Part shown: piece after piece, positions 15,672-21,926 of the stretch
Position numbering within the stretch: position 1 is the first letter of the stretch
How the letters are laid out: the number at the start of each line of letters is the position of its first letter
Origin: Anaerolineae bacterium
Lineage (GTDB): Bacteria > Chloroflexota > Anaerolineae > Aggregatilineales > UBA3940
Assembly: GCA_016926985.1 (NCBI GenBank)
Contig: JAFGNO010000203.1
Location: 1-21,926 of the forward strand
DNA length: 21,926 nt
Direction: 5' to 3'
Position numbers and translations under genes: made by a program
The notes under the pieces: model-generated
Told to the model about the DNA's origin: nothing
The model's input: the letters and a program-made list of their open reading frames with translations, nothing else
The model's database searches: none

Positions 15672-16334
15672 CTACAACGACAGGCTGGCGACCCGTTCAT
15701 CCTCCAGCTCAACAGCAGAAATACCGCCATTGACCGCCTGGGTGAAGCGCATACCATTGTGTCTGCTGCCCGGTATCTCGCGACCATAGTGCATGGGTAT
15801 AGCTATCTTCGGCTTGATCAGTTCGACTGCTTCCACAGCAGCCTCCACATCCATGGTATAACTTCCACCAACCGGCACAAGCGCAATATCACACCCGATT
15901 TTCGCCATTTCGGGGATTTTGTCGGTATCACCCGCAAAGTAAATATCGTGGCGCTTAATGGTGATGATAAAGCCCAGTCCACCGTAGCTGCGGTCGTGAT
16001 AGGTGTGATTGACTGTATAAGCCGGCACAGCACGCACCGATACCCTCAGGTCGGGTATCGCTGTCGCCTGCCATTCGCGGAGAATAACCACCGGGAAAGA
16101 TATCCGGTCTGCCACACGCTGGCTGGCAATAATCTGCGTCGAGCCATTCATAATGCGTTCTATATCGTCGGGAGAACAATGGTCATGGTGCTCGTGAGAT
16201 ATCAGGATGAGATCGGCTGATGGAGCACTGTCAGGGATACGCCATGGATCAATATAGATTACTGGATCGTCGACAAACGGAGGCCCGTTTATCAGGAAAC
16301 TTGCATGCCCCAGCCAATGAATTCGTTCCAGCAT
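15672..16334 (-). CDS. Metal-dependent hydrolase, beta-lactamase fold (UPF0173-like)
   Basis: A 220-residue metallo-beta-lactamase-fold protein of the UlaG/UPF0173 kind. It has GHASF (9-13), the metal motif H47-x-H49-x-D51-H52 in SHEHHDH, a further His near 110-113, D136 in FAGDTD, and H182 in MHYG. These are the expected ligands for a two-metal site. Relatives include lactonases and other hydrolases; the substrate cannot be read from sequence. It is cytosolic, with no signal peptide. No strong ribosome binding site precedes the ATG. It is transcribed alone on the minus strand, converging on clpX and divergent from the aminotransferase gene. Confidence 0.9.
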   Translation of the reverse strand: MLERIHWLGHASFLINGPPFVDDPVIYIDPWRIPDSAPSADLILISHEHHDHCSPDDIERIMNGSTQIIASQRVADRISFPVVILREWQATAIPDLRVSVRAVPAYTVNHTYHDRSYGGLGFIITIKRHDIYFAGDTDKIPEMAKIGCDIALVPVGGSYTMDVEAAVEAVELIKPKIAIPMHYGREIPGSRHNGMRFTQAVNGGISAVELEDERVASLSL

Positions 16335-16453
16335 GGTGATCAGGTTCTCACTCCATATTCTGATTGTTCAGGAATTACCCATGCAGCAATGTCTCTCTGG
16401 TACCGATGATGCATTTTCATTGTATCGTGACGAAGCCAGTCATACACGACGAA

Positions 16454-16485
16454 AACCCTACATGCGGGTTGGCAAAAAGTTTGCC
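16454..16485. repeat. Two adjacent small hairpins in intergenic DNA
   Basis: Two inverted repeats lie end to end: AACCC/GGGTT (16454-16470, seven-base loop) and GGCAAA/TTTGCC (16471-16485, three-base loop). They sit in the 254-bp gap between two divergent genes, about 40 bp upstream of the aminotransferase promoter. There is no long T run, so they are not convincing terminators. They could be operator sites or part of a leader on the other strand. The rest of this gap shows nothing clear apart from the promoter at 16525-16554. Confidence 0.4.
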
Positions 16486-16524
16486 GAAGGTTGATTCTAC
16501 GTATACAGGCCAGATCGCGAAGGG

Positions 16525-16554
16525 TTGTGCTGTCCACTCCGGCAATGCTATAAT
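16525..16554 (+). promoter_or_regulatory. Extended -10 promoter for the aminotransferase operon
   Basis: TTGTGC (16525-16530) and TATAAT (16549-16554) are 18 bp apart. TGC directly before the -10 gives an extended -10 element. The start point would be near 16561, about 28 bases before the ATG at 16589. Confidence 0.65.
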
Positions 16555-16588
16555 TCGAGCCATTCTATGCCTTGTGAACCGGTGAAAC

Positions 16589-17767
16589 ATGAACCTACAG
16601 CCCCCATATGACATCCAACACCTCCGCAACCAGTTTGAGGTTGCCCAAGCGGGTCTTGCTTATTTGAATCACGCAGGAATGAGCCCTCTGCCGAGGCCGG
16701 TCAAGCAGGCCATGATCGCAGCAACCGAGGAAATTTCTCAACTGGGCAGCGGCGCTTATGCGAAACTGGGAGATACTCTGTTTGCCGACCTGCCTGCTGC
16801 CATCGCCAAATTTGTTGGTGCAAAACCCGAAGAAGTGGCCTTTGTACCCAATACATCGACGGGTATCAACCTCATTGCGCAGGGACTTCCGTTACCACCG
16901 GGCAGCAATGTGCTGCTCTGTGATATTGAATTCCCATCAAACGTATATCCCTGGATGAACCTTGCAACTCGTGGCGTGGAAACACGGTTGTTGCCCACCC
17001 GTCATGGCGGCCTTGATCTGTCAGCACTGGATAACCACCGGGACAAAAACAGCCGGGTTGTTGCTGTCAGCGGCGTGCAGTTTTTCACCGGGCGGCGAGA
17101 AGATATGCATGCACTGGGAGCCTACTGCAAGGAACATGGGTTGTGGCTGGTGGTGGACGCCATCCAGATGGCAGGAATTGTCCCCATTGATATGGAGGGT
17201 ATGAAAATCCATGCACTGGCTGCCGGAGGGCAGAAAGCCCTTTGCGCGCCGCCCGGCCAGGGGTTTATGGTCATTCGGGAAGAGGTCATTGAGAAAATGA
17301 CCCCGGTTTTTGTTGGCCCCCTTTCTGTTGAGAACTGGGAACACTGGCTGAAGTACGACACTACCCTTCGCAAGGCCGCCGGGCGGTTCCACATGGGGAC
17401 CAGCAACCTGGTAGGCCTGGCCGGGCTGCGGGCTGCAATCGATTTTCTAGCTGAGACAGGAGTAGAGAAAATTGCCGTTTGGGTTACGGCTCTGACCGGC
17501 GCCCTGATCGAAATGCTGGAGCAGGCAGGGTTTGCAGTCATCACACCTCATGACCCACATTACAGAGCCAACATCGTGACTTTCAAATATGACACAGACC
17601 CCTACCAGGCCGTACAGGCGCTGACAGAACGAGGCATAATCCTTAGGGAGCATCTTGATTCTGAAGGGGGCACCTACTTGCGCGCCTCCACTCACTGCTA
17701 TAATACTGTAGAGGATATCAATCGCTTAAGTGAAGCGTTAAAGGAAATCGCTTATGAGCAGCATTAA
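16589..17767 (+). CDS. Class V aminotransferase-like PLP enzyme
   Basis: A 392-residue fold type I PLP enzyme of the cysteine desulfurase/isopenicillin epimerase-like group. Visible are LNHAGMSPLP (26-35), the phosphate-binding NTSTGINLIAQGL (88-100), SGVQFFTGRR (161-170), D190 and Q193 in VVDAIQMAG, and the PLP lysine K216 in GGQKAL, followed by PPGQGFM. The substrate is not decided by sequence: desulfurase, epimerase, lyase and true transaminase activities all occur in this group. I do not see a clear desulfurase active-site cysteine loop, so sulfur transfer is not claimed. The last 14 bp overlap the start of the AAA+ ATPase gene, so the two are very likely one transcription unit. Confidence 0.9.
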   Translation: MNLQPPYDIQHLRNQFEVAQAGLAYLNHAGMSPLPRPVKQAMIAATEEISQLGSGAYAKLGDTLFADLPAAIAKFVGAKPEEVAFVPNTSTGINLIAQGLPLPPGSNVLLCDIEFPSNVYPWMNLATRGVETRLLPTRHGGLDLSALDNHRDKNSRVVAVSGVQFFTGRREDMHALGAYCKEHGLWLVVDAIQMAGIVPIDMEGMKIHALAAGGQKALCAPPGQGFMVIREEVIEKMTPVFVGPLSVENWEHWLKYDTTLRKAAGRFHMGTSNLVGLAGLRAAIDFLAETGVEKIAVWVTALTGALIEMLEQAGFAVITPHDPHYRANIVTFKYDTDPYQAVQALTERGIILREHLDSEGGTYLRASTHCYNTVEDINRLSEALKEIAYEQH

Positions 17768-19151
17768 ACCATCAGCCGCACAGATTGCCGCGCAACAAGC
17801 AGCCCAGCGACGCGAGGAAGGAACCGGGTCACTGGAAAAACGAAGTCAAACCGGGGAGAAATACGGAACAGGGACCGGCGAGCACTGGTTACCCAAACCG
17901 ATCAAACGCATTGAAGATACAGGGCTAAACCTTTTCTATTTATCTGAACTGGTGTTGAAGTTTCTGTATTTCAGTGGTTTCAAATCAGGATACGGGATTG
18001 CTGAGGCCATCCGGCTCCCATTCACAGGCGTGATTGATCAGGTCATGGACTTTCTGAAGCGCGAGCGCCAGGTAGAAGTAAGAGGCAGCGGGGGCTTCGG
18101 TGAAGGCGCATACCAATACGTGATCACCGGGGCTGGCATCGAAAAAGCCCGAGAATCACTGGACAGATCCCAATATGCCGGACCGGCGCCGGTTCCCCTT
18201 GATGTATATTCACAGTCAATCAGGGAACAACACAAACGCGTGACTGCCAATAAACACATCATGGAGGAGGCCCTCTCTCATCTTGTGATCAGCAAATCGG
18301 TGTTGCAGAAGATTGGGCCTGCGGTAAATTCCGGGCGTTCGATTTTCCTGTTTGGCCCCCCTGGCAACGGCAAAACCACCATATCCGAATCGGTGGGCAG
18401 AGTTGTACTCGGCGCAACCATGTATATTCCTCATGCTATAGACGTCGATGGACAGATCGTGCGCGTATTCGACAATGTTAACCACGAACTGATCAACGAA
18501 GAAGAATACCGGGGCACTGGATCAGGAAGCACGCTTCCCGATCCGCGCTGGGTCAAGATCCGCCGCCCGATGATCATGGTTGGGGGTGAGCTTACCCTGG
18601 AAACACTGGACCTGGTTTATGACAATATTAACAAGTACTACGAAGCCCCCTTCCAGATGAAGGCAAATGGTGGGATGCTGCTCATAGACGACTTTGGGCG
18701 TCAGCAGGTGCGCCCACGGGATCTTCTAAACCGGTGGATTGTCCCCCTGGAAAAACGCGTTGACTTCCTGACACTGGCAAACGGGCGTAAGATCGAGATT
18801 CCCTTTGATGTTTTGGTTGTTTTCTCAACAAATCTGGAACCCAGTGACCTGGTGGATGAAGCATTTCTGCGACGTATCCGGCACAAAATCGAGATTGTGG
18901 ACCCCTCATTTGAAGAATACCGGGAGATCTTCAGAAAGATGGCCTCACTGCGGGGGCTTCCTTACGATGACAAAATGATGGCTTACCTGCTGCAGGAATG
19001 GTATATCAAAAACAACCGCCCCTTACGAGGAAGCCAGCCACGTGACCTGATTGACCAGATGAAGGATATCGCCAGTTACCTTGAGATACCTTTTGAGATG
19101 AACAAGGACCTGATCGACCGCGCCTGTGCTGCGTATTTTGTCGATCTCTAA
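17754..19151 (+). CDS. AAA+ ATPase with N-terminal winged helix
   Basis: A 465-residue cytosolic ATPase of unknown role. Residues 1-45 are disordered and Gln/Ala/Gly-rich. Residues about 55-135 resemble a winged helix (LSELVLKFLYFSG, GIAEAIRLPF, then YQYVITGAGIEKA). The AAA+ core has Walker A GPPGNGKT (201-208), Walker B LLIDDFG (309-315), sensor 1 FSTN (357-360) and an arginine-finger pair at R373-R374. A conserved-looking insertion (about 225-300) holds acidic and glycine turns (GTGSGSTLPDPRW). A C-terminal helical lid follows, with a GSQPRDL motif (426-432) in the sensor 2 position. The family is widespread but not assigned by me to a pathway. AAGGA precedes the ATG by eight bases, inside the aminotransferase gene. 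Followed by a terminator-like hairpin. Confidence 0.88.
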   Translation: MSSIKPSAAQIAAQQAAQRREEGTGSLEKRSQTGEKYGTGTGEHWLPKPIKRIEDTGLNLFYLSELVLKFLYFSGFKSGYGIAEAIRLPFTGVIDQVMDFLKRERQVEVRGSGGFGEGAYQYVITGAGIEKARESLDRSQYAGPAPVPLDVYSQSIREQHKRVTANKHIMEEALSHLVISKSVLQKIGPAVNSGRSIFLFGPPGNGKTTISESVGRVVLGATMYIPHAIDVDGQIVRVFDNVNHELINEEEYRGTGSGSTLPDPRWVKIRRPMIMVGGELTLETLDLVYDNINKYYEAPFQMKANGGMLLIDDFGRQQVRPRDLLNRWIVPLEKRVDFLTLANGRKIEIPFDVLVVFSTNLEPSDLVDEAFLRRIRHKIEIVDPSFEEYREIFRKMASLRGLPYDDKMMAYLLQEWYIKNNRPLRGSQPRDLIDQMKDIASYLEIPFEMNKDLIDRACAAYFVDL

Positions 19152-19165
19152 CTGCCTCCAACCGA

Positions 19166-19202
19166 CCTGGCTGGCTTCCACAGCGGAGCCAGCCAGGCCT
19201 TT
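19166..19202 (+). terminator. Terminator after the AAA+ gene
   Basis: A perfect 11-base-pair stem (CCTGGCTGGCT and its complement, ten-base loop) begins 15 bases past the stop and is followed by CCTTT. The stem is strong and the tail short, so it may only partly stop transcription into the next gene. Confidence 0.6.
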
Positions 19203-19221
19203 CACAACAGGATAACGACAA

Positions 19222-20004
19222 TTGACCCAGCTTCCCCTGGCCGATTTTTACGCCAACCGAATCCTGAACTTTGCCCACCGGGGCGCCCGTATGCAGGCGC
19301 CTGAGAATACGCTGGAAGCGTTTTTTGGGGCTGCCGCAGCGGGCGCTGATGGTGTTGAGTTGGATGTTCAACTGACCGCCGATGGCTCACCGGTTGTTAT
19401 CCACGATCTCAGCGTGGCCCGGACGACAAATGGGGCTGGCCGGGTAGCTGATCTATCCCTTGCGGAATTGAAGGAGCTTGACGCCGGGAGCTGGTTCTCA
19501 CCAGCATTCACTGGCGCGATTATCCCCACTCTTGACGAGGTATTTGAAGCGGTAGGCCAATCACTGCTGATCAACATCGAAATGAAGGCTTTTGATATTC
19601 TCAAGCCACAGATCGCCGAGCGGTTGATCAGGACAGTTGTATCCGTCATTGAGCGACACAATATGGAGAAGCGGGTTATTTGTTCCTCTTTCAATCCCCT
19701 GCTTCTCCGTAAGATGCGGCAGATGGCACCCGGCATCCCCCTCGGATTCATCCATACGCCCGAGTTATTCACGCCGCTTTCCTGGCGAGCAATTCCAGCC
19801 ATGCTGATCGGTAAGCACCAGGCAAGACACCCACGCTATACCCTAGTTGATGAGCTGTACGTGCAGTGGGCGCACCAAAAAGGCTATCGCATCAACGTGT
19901 GGACAGTCAATGAGGAGAAAACGATCAGGCAGATGCTGGACCTGGGGGTGGATATGATCATGAGTGACTACCCGGATCTTGTCCATGGCATTCAAAACAG
20001 ATAG
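19222..20004 (+). CDS. Glycerophosphodiester phosphodiesterase (GDPD)
   Basis: A 260-residue TIM-barrel enzyme that hydrolyses glycerophosphodiesters to glycerol-3-phosphate and an alcohol. Catalytic and metal residues are present: H19-R20 (AHRG), E28-N29 (PENT), E46 and D48 (ELDV), H61-D62 (VIHD), E120 and K122 (INIEMK), and a late INVWTVNEE strand. No signal peptide is visible, so it is probably cytosolic, acting on lipid head-group products. It starts at TTG (AGGA nine bases upstream); the next ATG at residue 24 would remove AHRG, so TTG is right. There is a short C-terminal insertion with many basic residues (about 190-215). It begins the plus-strand run that continues with the YdjC-like gene 23 bp later. 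Confidence 0.92.
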   Translation: MTQLPLADFYANRILNFAHRGARMQAPENTLEAFFGAAAAGADGVELDVQLTADGSPVVIHDLSVARTTNGAGRVADLSLAELKELDAGSWFSPAFTGAIIPTLDEVFEAVGQSLLINIEMKAFDILKPQIAERLIRTVVSVIERHNMEKRVICSSFNPLLLRKMRQMAPGIPLGFIHTPELFTPLSWRAIPAMLIGKHQARHPRYTLVDELYVQWAHQKGYRINVWTVNEEKTIRQMLDLGVDMIMSDYPDLVHGIQNR

Positions 20005-20027
20005 TCCTTGTTAACCAGAGGGCTTTC

Positions 20028-20888
20028 ATGGTTCGACAACTGATCGTCAACGCAGATGATTTTGGCCTCACACCCGGTGTTAACCGGGGGATCATTGATT
20101 CACACCTCAATGGCATTGTCACCTCAACGAGTGTGATGGTTAACATGCCATTTGCGGAAGAGGCCATCAAGGCAGCCCAAGAACAAGCCCCAAACCTGGG
20201 ACTGGGTTTACATCTTAATCTAACGCGGGGAACCCCTGTGACCCAGCCAGAGACGCTGGACTTTCAATCAGAGAAAGGGGTATTTCTACCCCCTCCCAAA
20301 CTGCTAGAACGACTTCCGACAATACCTGTTTCACTGCTGGAAGCAGAATTGAGAGCACAGGTTGACCGGTTTATCCAGTTTGCAGGGCGCCCACCTGACC
20401 ACCTGGACAGCCATCACCATATCACCTATCTTGCGCCTCACCTCTTTACGCTCATGGCCAGGATAGCCCATGAACTATCTATATCCATACGCTATCCGCT
20501 GACCGGTCATATTGATGATCCAGATATGGCTGTCCAAAAGCAGTTTCTAGGCGCTTATCACCAACTACCTGATGCCTACTGGATGGAAATGTCCAACATC
20601 CTGGATCAGGTCTGCCGATCCGGTCAGGTAAGAACACCTGACACATTTATTGCCAGCTTTTTCGGGGATAATGCTATCCTTGCCGACTTGCTTCTGGTAC
20701 TTCTGGACATTAGTAAAGGCGTGTCCGAATTGATGTGTCACCCGGCTTATGTAGACGAGGCCCTGATACAGGATTCGACTTATGTGCATGAACGATACCA
20801 AGAACTCCAGGCATTAACTCACCCAAGCGCGCGCGAAGTGGTAACCAGCGAAAACATCCGGTTAATCTCGTTCAAGGACGTCTGGTAG
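20028..20888 (+). CDS. YdjC/ChbG-family carbohydrate deacetylase
   Basis: A 286-residue member of the YdjC family, metal-dependent deacetylases that act on N-acetylated sugars such as chitobiose or polymer fragments. Motifs: NADDFGLTPGVN (8-19) with metal D11, GLHLNLT (60-66) with H62, DHLDSHHHIT (124-133) with H129-H131, and a late ELMCHPAY segment. The substrate cannot be assigned; relatives also occur in hopanoid and glycolipid synthesis loci. AGAGGG stands five bases before the ATG. It is packed two bases before the methyltransferase gene, so coupling is likely. Confidence 0.92.
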   Translation: MVRQLIVNADDFGLTPGVNRGIIDSHLNGIVTSTSVMVNMPFAEEAIKAAQEQAPNLGLGLHLNLTRGTPVTQPETLDFQSEKGVFLPPPKLLERLPTIPVSLLEAELRAQVDRFIQFAGRPPDHLDSHHHITYLAPHLFTLMARIAHELSISIRYPLTGHIDDPDMAVQKQFLGAYHQLPDAYWMEMSNILDQVCRSGQVRTPDTFIASFFGDNAILADLLLVLLDISKGVSELMCHPAYVDEALIQDSTYVHERYQELQALTHPSAREVVTSENIRLISFKDVW

Positions 20889-20890
20889 GA

Positions 20891-21571
20891 ATGCATAGAC
20901 GGCTGCTGCAGGCCTGGTGGAGTCTTGTCCGGTTTGGATTCCGCCTCCTCTACAATGAGTTCGCCTGGACATACGACCTGATCAGCATCTGCGTATCGCT
21001 GGGGCAATGGCGCGCATGGCAGAACACATGCATTCCCCACCTGAAGACAGGATTACCTGTACTTGAGCTGGCTTTTGGAACCGGCAATCTCCAGATAGAC
21101 CTGCAAAAACGGGGATTTGAAATATACGGGCTTGACCTATCCCCTTATATGGGTCGGATTGCTTCCCGTAAGTTAGCCAAAATGGGGTTGGCTCGCCGCT
21201 TGACAAGAGGAAATGCCCAACAGCTTCCCTACCGGGACGCAACTTTTGGTTCAGTTGTCAGCACTTTCCCGACTGAATTTATCGTTAACATCCAGACAAT
21301 CAACGAGATCCACCGGGTTCTAATGCCCTGTGGACGGTTTGTTGTTATTGTCAATGGCCAGCTTACCTCTATGAACATACTGGCAAGATTCCTTGAATGG
21401 CTTTACCGGATAACCGGACAGCGAGCCCCGCTTCCCGGCAGACCGATCCAGCTATTAACGGACAGTGGTTTCTCTGCCAGAGAAGTGAAAACGCCTGTTA
21501 ACAGAAGCCAGACCCTGCTGATTGTGGCAGAGAAACGCCATGATGTATCCATGAGAACAGCGGTCTTTTGA
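20891..21571 (+). CDS. Class I SAM-dependent methyltransferase
   Basis: A 226-residue Rossmann-fold methyltransferase. Motif I is VLELAFGTGNL (57-67) and motif II is YGLDLSPYM (79-87), with D82 for the SAM ribose. A post-I NAQQLPYRDATFG stretch and a later HRVLMPCGRFVVIV strand follow. The N-terminal 20 residues are basic and aromatic, which could help membrane association. The acceptor is unknown; UbiE-like lipid or quinone methylation is one option, and nothing here proves it. The ATG lies two bases after the previous stop, within a GGTAGGA stretch. Confidence 0.88.
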   Translation: MHRRLLQAWWSLVRFGFRLLYNEFAWTYDLISICVSLGQWRAWQNTCIPHLKTGLPVLELAFGTGNLQIDLQKRGFEIYGLDLSPYMGRIASRKLAKMGLARRLTRGNAQQLPYRDATFGSVVSTFPTEFIVNIQTINEIHRVLMPCGRFVVIVNGQLTSMNILARFLEWLYRITGQRAPLPGRPIQLLTDSGFSAREVKTPVNRSQTLLIVAEKRHDVSMRTAVF

Positions 21572-21583
21572 GAAAGAACAACC

Positions 21584-21862
21584 ATGTCCTTATCGCCTTC
21601 TCTAACTTTTGGATTGGCCCTTGCCACACTTTATGGTGCAGTGCTGCACCTGATATTGGGGGGAAGCGGCCGTCAGCTGCTTGTTTTCTGTGTGGCTGCC
21701 TGGATCGGGTTTGCCATTGGGCAGGCAATCGGTAATATCATGGAGATCCATGTCTTTGCCATTGGTTCTCTGAATATCCTGACCGCGACGCTTGGTTCCA
21801 TAATAGCCTGTGGCACAGCAGCAGTTCTTTCAACACACAGTCAGGAAAAATCAACCAGGTGA
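21584..21862 (+). CDS. Small three-helix membrane protein, unknown
   Basis: A 92-residue very hydrophobic protein with three likely membrane helices (about 8-27, 31-51 and 56-81) joined by short loops rich in Gly and Arg. A short polar C-terminal tail follows. I do not recognise a family. It starts 12 bases after the methyltransferase stop, so it is probably part of the same transcript. The remaining 64 bases of the window show no further gene. Confidence 0.72.
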   Translation: MSLSPSLTFGLALATLYGAVLHLILGGSGRQLLVFCVAAWIGFAIGQAIGNIMEIHVFAIGSLNILTATLGSIIACGTAAVLSTHSQEKSTR

Positions 21863-21926
21863 TGAATAATTTTGCTGGTTTGAATATCCTTCTATTCCGG
21901 CGCAGGGCGTCTCTGCACAGAAAACC

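Noticed and set aside
16340..16629. Small minus-strand frames in the gap between the hydrolase and the aminotransferase
   Set aside because: Composition is unlike the neighbours, no ribosome binding site is visible, and they overlap the promoter and start of the aminotransferase gene.

Overview
The window looks like a stretch of ordinary bacterial chromosome. G+C is close to half by eye, genes are tightly packed on both strands, and there are two tRNA genes without an encoded CCA end. I see no phage, transposon, CRISPR or plasmid signature. The mix of genes suggests a member of the Chloroflexota, perhaps class Anaerolineae: a DinG helicase with an N-terminal DEDDh exonuclease, a LysM/M23 exported endopeptidase, a UPF0173-type hydrolase, an Arg32-type EF-P, and a tig-clpP-clpX operon. 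This assignment is an impression from protein style and was not tested by phylogeny.

Layout. 1-327: tRNA-Arg(TCT) on the minus strand with its own promoter and terminator. 328-2476: a promoter and two minus-strand genes of unknown function, both built largely of winged-helix-like segments; the larger also has a possible B3-like DNA-binding barrel. 2486-4256: a cytosolic DUF192 protein whose 3' end overlaps the start of a secreted two-LysM M23 endopeptidase. 4285-4837: a stand-alone response regulator with its terminator and promoter. 4844-8228: a membrane protein with a PH-like tail, followed by DinG. 8314-9567: a REC-histidine kinase on the plus strand, convergent with the next minus-strand pair. 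9571-11126: a HAD phosphatase fused to a DinB-like domain, overlapped by a cysteine-rich small protein. 11204-11909: efp, divergent from tRNA-Leu(TAG), each with a near-consensus promoter. 12092-15656: the protein folding and degradation operon tig-clpP-clpX, with a promoter and a strong terminator. 15672-16334: a metallo-beta-lactamase-fold hydrolase. 16525-19202: a class V aminotransferase overlapped by an AAA+ ATPase with an N-terminal winged helix. 19222-21862: a plus-strand run of glycerophosphodiester phosphodiesterase, YdjC/ChbG-type deacetylase, SAM methyltransferase and a small membrane protein.

How the genes fit together. Trigger factor, ClpP and ClpX form a classical co-translational folding and ATP-dependent proteolysis unit, and EF-P next to it supports translation of proline-rich stretches. 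The orphan response regulator and the REC-kinase are possible signalling components, but nothing in the sequence pairs them. The last four genes could act on lipids or sugars of the cell envelope; that is inference from family membership and close packing.

Four predicted starts are placed from local signals rather than from the longest open frame. These are the 147-aa protein (GTG after GGAGG), the M23 protein (ATG before a signal peptide), EF-P (ATG after AGGAG) and trigger factor (GTG, because the likely promoter lies inside the longer frame). I found no clear evidence of a spectacular new system. The best candidates for something undescribed are the two-gene winged-helix pair at 328-2367, the HAD-DinB fusion with its cysteine-rich partner, and the aminotransferase/AAA+ pair.
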